Assembly (NCBI RefSeq): GCF_036962705.1
Contig: NZ_JBALOQ010000013.1
Location: 186,001 to 250,000 of the forward strand
Origin: Ferdinandcohnia sp036962705
Lineage (GTDB): Bacteria; Bacillota; Bacilli; Bacillales; Bacillaceae_L
Length of the DNA: 64,000 bases
Direction of reading: 5' to 3'
Shown: one piece after another, positions 61,191 to 64,000 of the stretch
How the letters are laid out: each line of letters begins with the position of its first letter
Numbering within the stretch: the stretch's first letter is position 1
Made by a program: the position numbers and the translations under genes
Notes under the pieces: generated by a model
What the model saw: only the letters and a program-made list of their open reading frames with translations
Told to the model about the DNA's origin: nothing
The model's database searches: none

Positions 61191-62963
61191 CTATTCCTTT
61201 AATTTTTCAAAGATGGCTTCAGCGGTTGGCCGAGGAATATTGGCTTGTTGGATTTCCTCTATGCTTGCTTCCTTCATTCTCTTGATTGAACCAAAATGCT
61301 TTAGCAATGCTTTCTTTCGCTTATCCCCGACTCCTGGAATATCATCAAGTGCAGATTGAAAGGCACTTTTTCCACGAACTTGGCGATGGAAGGTAATGGC
61401 AAAGCGGTGCACTTCATCTTGAATCCGTTGAAGAAGATAAAACTCCTGGCTATTTCTTGGAAGTTCCACAATTTCAGGTGGGTCCCCAATCAACAACTCT
61501 GAAGTTCTATGCTTATCATCCTTCGCAAGTCCTGCTAACGGGATTTCTAAACCTAGCTCATTTTCTATAATATCCCTTACTGCAGCAAGATGACCTTTTC
61601 CTCCGTCAATGACTATAAGATCTGGTAATGGAAGGTTTTCTTTGAGAGCGCGGCTGTATCTTCTCCGCACAACCTCCCTCATTGATTCATAATCATCAGG
61701 ACCTTGCACCGATTTAATTTTATATTTTCTATATTCCTTTTTATCCGGTTTTCCGTCCGTAAAAACAATCATTGCTGAAACAGGGTCTGTCCCTTGGATA
61801 TTCGAGTTATCAAATGCCTCAATCCGATGGGGGGTGTATATTCCCAATCTTTGACCTAAGTTTTCTACTGCCTTGATTGTCCGATCTTCATCACGCTCAA
61901 TCAGAGCAAATTTCTCCGTTAAAGCGATTTTGGCATTTTTCCTTGCCAAGTCAACTAGTTGTTTTTTCTTCCCACGACTTGGCTGTTGTACATTTACCTC
62001 TAGTAATTGCTCAGCAATCTCATGATCAATCGAACTAGGAAGTAGAACTTCTTTTGGTTTAAAATGATTTTCTTTCAAATAGAATTGTCCCAGGAATGTT
62101 AAGAAATCTTGTTCTGGCTCATTATAAAATGGGAATAATGAAACATCCCTCTCTATTAATTTACCTTGACGAATGAAAAAGACTTGAACACACATCCAAC
62201 CTTTATCATAGGAATAACCGAATACATCACGATCAATAAAATCGGTCATCGTCATTTTCTGTTTTTCCATCGTTGTTTCGATATTTGTGATTTGATCGCG
62301 GTATTCTTTCGCTCTCTCAAAATCTAGTTCTTCCGAAGCTTTTAGCATTTTTTCAGTTAACTCATGCTTGATTTCTTTATATCCACCATTAAGAAAACGT
62401 ATGATATCGTCTACCATTTTTTTATTTGTTTCATCAGATACTTCATTCACACAAGGAGCAAGACATTGACCAATATGATAATACAAACAAACCTTATCTG
62501 GTAGAGTCGAACATTTTCGTAAAGGATAAATCCGATCTAATAGCTTTTTTGTTTCATTTGCTGCTTGGACGTTCGGGTACGGGCCAAAATATTTCCCTTT
62601 ATCCTTCTTAACTTTTCGTGTTATCAACAAACGAGGATGTTTCTCAGCGGTAATTTTAATAAAAGGATATGTCTTGTCATCCTTTAACATAATATTATAT
62701 TTCGGATCATGCTTTTTTATTAAGTTGATTTCTAGTAGCAGAGCTTCAATATTTGAAGATGTTACGATATATTCAAAGTCCTCAATTTCATTTACAAGTC
62801 TCAAGGTTTTCCCATCATGCGACCCTGTAAAATAAGACCGGACACGATTCTTTAATACTTTCGCTTTTCCCACATAAATAATGGTCCCTTGCCTGTCTTT
62901 CATTAAATAACAACCAGGCTGGTCCGGTAGTATTGCTAATTTCTCTTTAAGATGATCGTGCAT
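61191..62963 (-). CDS. uvrC: Excinuclease ABC subunit C
   Basis: This nucleotide excision repair nuclease makes the two incisions after UvrAB recognition. The 590-residue protein has the GIY-YIG domain (GCYLMKDRQGTIIYVGKAK, about 16-34), the UVR motif (LDFERAKEYRDQI), the RNase H-like C-terminal nuclease and a tandem HhH end (IPGVGDKRKKALLKHFGS). I placed the start at ATG 62963 (MHDHLKEKL), with GGAGTGG upstream. Confidence 0.97.
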   Translation of the reverse strand: MHDHLKEKLAILPDQPGCYLMKDRQGTIIYVGKAKVLKNRVRSYFTGSHDGKTLRLVNEIEDFEYIVTSSNIEALLLEINLIKKHDPKYNIMLKDDKTYPFIKITAEKHPRLLITRKVKKDKGKYFGPYPNVQAANETKKLLDRIYPLRKCSTLPDKVCLYYHIGQCLAPCVNEVSDETNKKMVDDIIRFLNGGYKEIKHELTEKMLKASEELDFERAKEYRDQITNIETTMEKQKMTMTDFIDRDVFGYSYDKGWMCVQVFFIRQGKLIERDVSLFPFYNEPEQDFLTFLGQFYLKENHFKPKEVLLPSSIDHEIAEQLLEVNVQQPSRGKKKQLVDLARKNAKIALTEKFALIERDEDRTIKAVENLGQRLGIYTPHRIEAFDNSNIQGTDPVSAMIVFTDGKPDKKEYRKYKIKSVQGPDDYESMREVVRRRYSRALKENLPLPDLIVIDGGKGHLAAVRDIIENELGLEIPLAGLAKDDKHRTSELLIGDPPEIVELPRNSQEFYLLQRIQDEVHRFAITFHRQVRGKSAFQSALDDIPGVGDKRKKALLKHFGSIKRMKEASIEEIQQANIPRPTAEAIFEKLKE

Positions 62964-63102
62964 ATTTACCACTCCATCTGTTATAAAATCTAATATACTT
63001 TGGTGCATCTGCGCCCAGTTAAGTCGTACATTATATTGTAACATTTTTTCGGAGAAGTTGTATGTGAAATAAAAGGAATTCCGTTGTTTAAATAAGAGCA
63101 AA

Positions 63103-63131
63103 CAAAAAAACAGCCGATGGCGGCTGTTTTA
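63103..63131 (-). terminator. Terminator after trxA
   Basis: AACAGCC pairs with GGCTGTT, followed by TTTTTTTG on the minus strand. It separates trxA from uvrC. Confidence 0.85.
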
Positions 63132-63135
63132 ATGA

Positions 63136-63450
63136 TTAATAATGGTTAGCAAGTCTTTCAGCTAATGCTTCTTTTGGTTGGTAGCCAACTACTTTATCTA
63201 CAACTTCACCGTTTTTGAATACAAGTAAAGTTGGGATGCTCATTACGCCAAACTTAGCTGCTGTTTCTTGGTTATCATCTACATCAAGTTTAACGATTTT
63301 CACTTTATCTCCAATTTCAGTATCTAATTCTTCTAATACTGGAGCAATCATCTTACATGGTCCACACCAAGGTGCCCAGAAGTCTGCTAAAACTAATCCT
63401 TCTTTTGTTGCTGTGTCAAAACTTTGATCTGTTACGTTTGTAATAGCCAT
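63136..63450 (-). CDS. trxA: Thioredoxin
   Basis: This 104-residue thiol-disulfide oxidoreductase has the active site WCGPCK in DFWAPWCGPCKMIAPVLEE. It is a typical single-domain thioredoxin of normal length. An AGGAGG-type site precedes the ATG. In B. subtilis trxA is essential and has a SigB-dependent promoter, which I did not verify here. Confidence 0.97.
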   Translation of the reverse strand: MAITNVTDQSFDTATKEGLVLADFWAPWCGPCKMIAPVLEELDTEIGDKVKIVKLDVDDNQETAAKFGVMSIPTLLVFKNGEVVDKVVGYQPKEALAERLANHY

Positions 63451-63631
63451 TTTAACCCCTCCTAAATAAATTACAACTTTGAAATTCTACAAAGAGTATA
63501 ACATCTCATTTTTAAATTTACGAATGATTTGCATTCAAAAAGAAAATGCTTTTTGAACAGATCTATCATACGTCATCATCTTACCCATTTTTTTCACCTG
63601 ATATGTATGGAAACAGAAGGTGACATATAGA

Positions 63632-63657
63632 AAAAGACGCCCAGAAGGACGTCTTTT
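63632..63657 (-). terminator. Terminator of the candidate structured RNA
   Basis: AAAAGACG pairs with CGTCTTTT around a 10-nt loop with T-runs on both strands; on the minus strand it follows the candidate RNA directly. Confidence 0.75.
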
Positions 63658-63659
63658 TT

Positions 63660-63735
63660 GCGTATTGCGGCGAGTAACAGCACTCCACATAGTGCCTTGC
63701 CGATAGGCGTGTCAACTCGACTTATGCAATTCAGC
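63660..63735 (-). ncRNA. Candidate structured RNA (three-way junction) between etfA and trxA
   Basis: On the minus strand ATTGC pairs with GCAAT, then CGAGT with ACTCG, enclosing two hairpins, GCC/GGC and GCACT/AGTGC. A Rho-independent terminator follows about 15 nt later and the trxA start is about 180 nt further on. It could be a small RNA or an upstream regulatory leader of trxA. I do not recognise a known class. Confidence 0.45.
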
Positions 63736-63796
63736 TCATCGCTTGATTAGTATACCATATTTTTTAAAAAGGTAAAATAGAAAAATTCCCCTAAAT

Positions 63797-63821
63797 TAAA
63801 GCGAGCTAATTAGCTCGCTTC
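63797..63821 (-). terminator. Terminator after etfA
   Basis: GCGAGCTAATTAGCTCGC is a perfect palindrome followed by TTTAATTT on the minus strand. Confidence 0.75.
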
Positions 63822-63829
63822 ACTTCACA

Positions 63830-64000
63830 TTATGCATTTACTTTTAATTTTTTAAACTCTTGCGTAAGCATTGGAACTACTTCAAAAAGGTCTCCAACAA
63901 TTCCATAGTCCGCAACCTTGAAGATGTTTGCTTCTGGATCTTTGTTGATAGCAACGATAACTTTAGAGTTTGACATTCCGGCTAAGTGCTGGATTGCTCC
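63830..64000 (-). CDS. etfA: Electron transfer flavoprotein alpha subunit, C-terminal fragment
   Basis: The last 56 codons read GAIQHLAGMSNSKVIVAINK, then DPEANIFKVADYGIVGDLFE and a short basic tail. They match the FAD-binding C-terminal end of EtfA, which passes electrons from acyl-CoA dehydrogenases to the quinone pool. The gene runs off the right edge of the window. Confidence 0.93.
   Translation of the reverse strand, partial: GAIQHLAGMSNSKVIVAINKDPEANIFKVADYGIVGDLFEVVPMLTQEFKKLKVNA

Overview
This window comes from a low-GC, endospore-forming Firmicute of the Bacillus type. Most of the backbone matches, gene for gene, the Bacillus subtilis order valS - ysxE/spoVID - hemLBDCXA - engB - lonA - lonB - clpX - tig - ysoA - leuDCBA - ilvCHB, and then ysnB - rdgB - rph - gerM - racE - ysmB - gerE - ysmA - sdhBAC - yslB - lysC - uvrC - trxA - etfA. 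Spore genes (spoVID, ysxE, lonB, gerM, gerE) and Bacillus-type leaders (two T-boxes and a lysine riboswitch) support this. Nearly all backbone genes lie on the minus strand, so the window reads right to left.

Region 1 (1-31.2 kb) is housekeeping: the start of valS behind a T-box, two spore-coat morphogenesis genes, the heme operon, an amino-acid ABC transporter inserted between hemA and engB, a protease/chaperone cluster, and the ilv-leu operon behind a leucine T-box. Four copies of a roughly 120-bp structured repeat lie in it, each in sense orientation just downstream of a coding region (a small membrane gene, hemL, hemB, lonB). A 20-bp tandem repeat sits between lonB and clpX.

Region 2 (31.7-47.8 kb) is the accessory part. 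A tRNA-Arg(UCU) gene at its right end is split between anticodon positions 34 and 35 by a 288-nt group I intron. A 15-kb integrative element has inserted into this gene. Its 62-bp att repeats span the last 22 nt of the intron plus the 3' exon, so the recombination site straddles the 3' splice site. The displaced copy at the left end still encodes CCA but has lost the intron's terminal G. Beyond it, in the flanking chromosome, is a free-standing PD-(D/E)XK protein of the intron-homing type, which suggests collaborative homing. The element carries a tyrosine integrase, a serine resolvase with a probable res site, several nucleases (Mrr-like, EVE/HNH-like, winged-helix plus PD-(D/E)XK, small HNH), a defence-type reverse transcriptase, a HEPN-like protein, a RAMP-like protein and three genes I do not recognise. 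It is best read as a mobile probable defence island.

Region 3 (47.9-64 kb) returns to the backbone. A NERD-domain gene and a 53-bp tandem repeat broken by a 221-N assembly gap lie between gerM and racE. A candidate three-way-junction RNA with its own terminator lies between etfA and trxA. Both window edges cut genes (valS and etfA).
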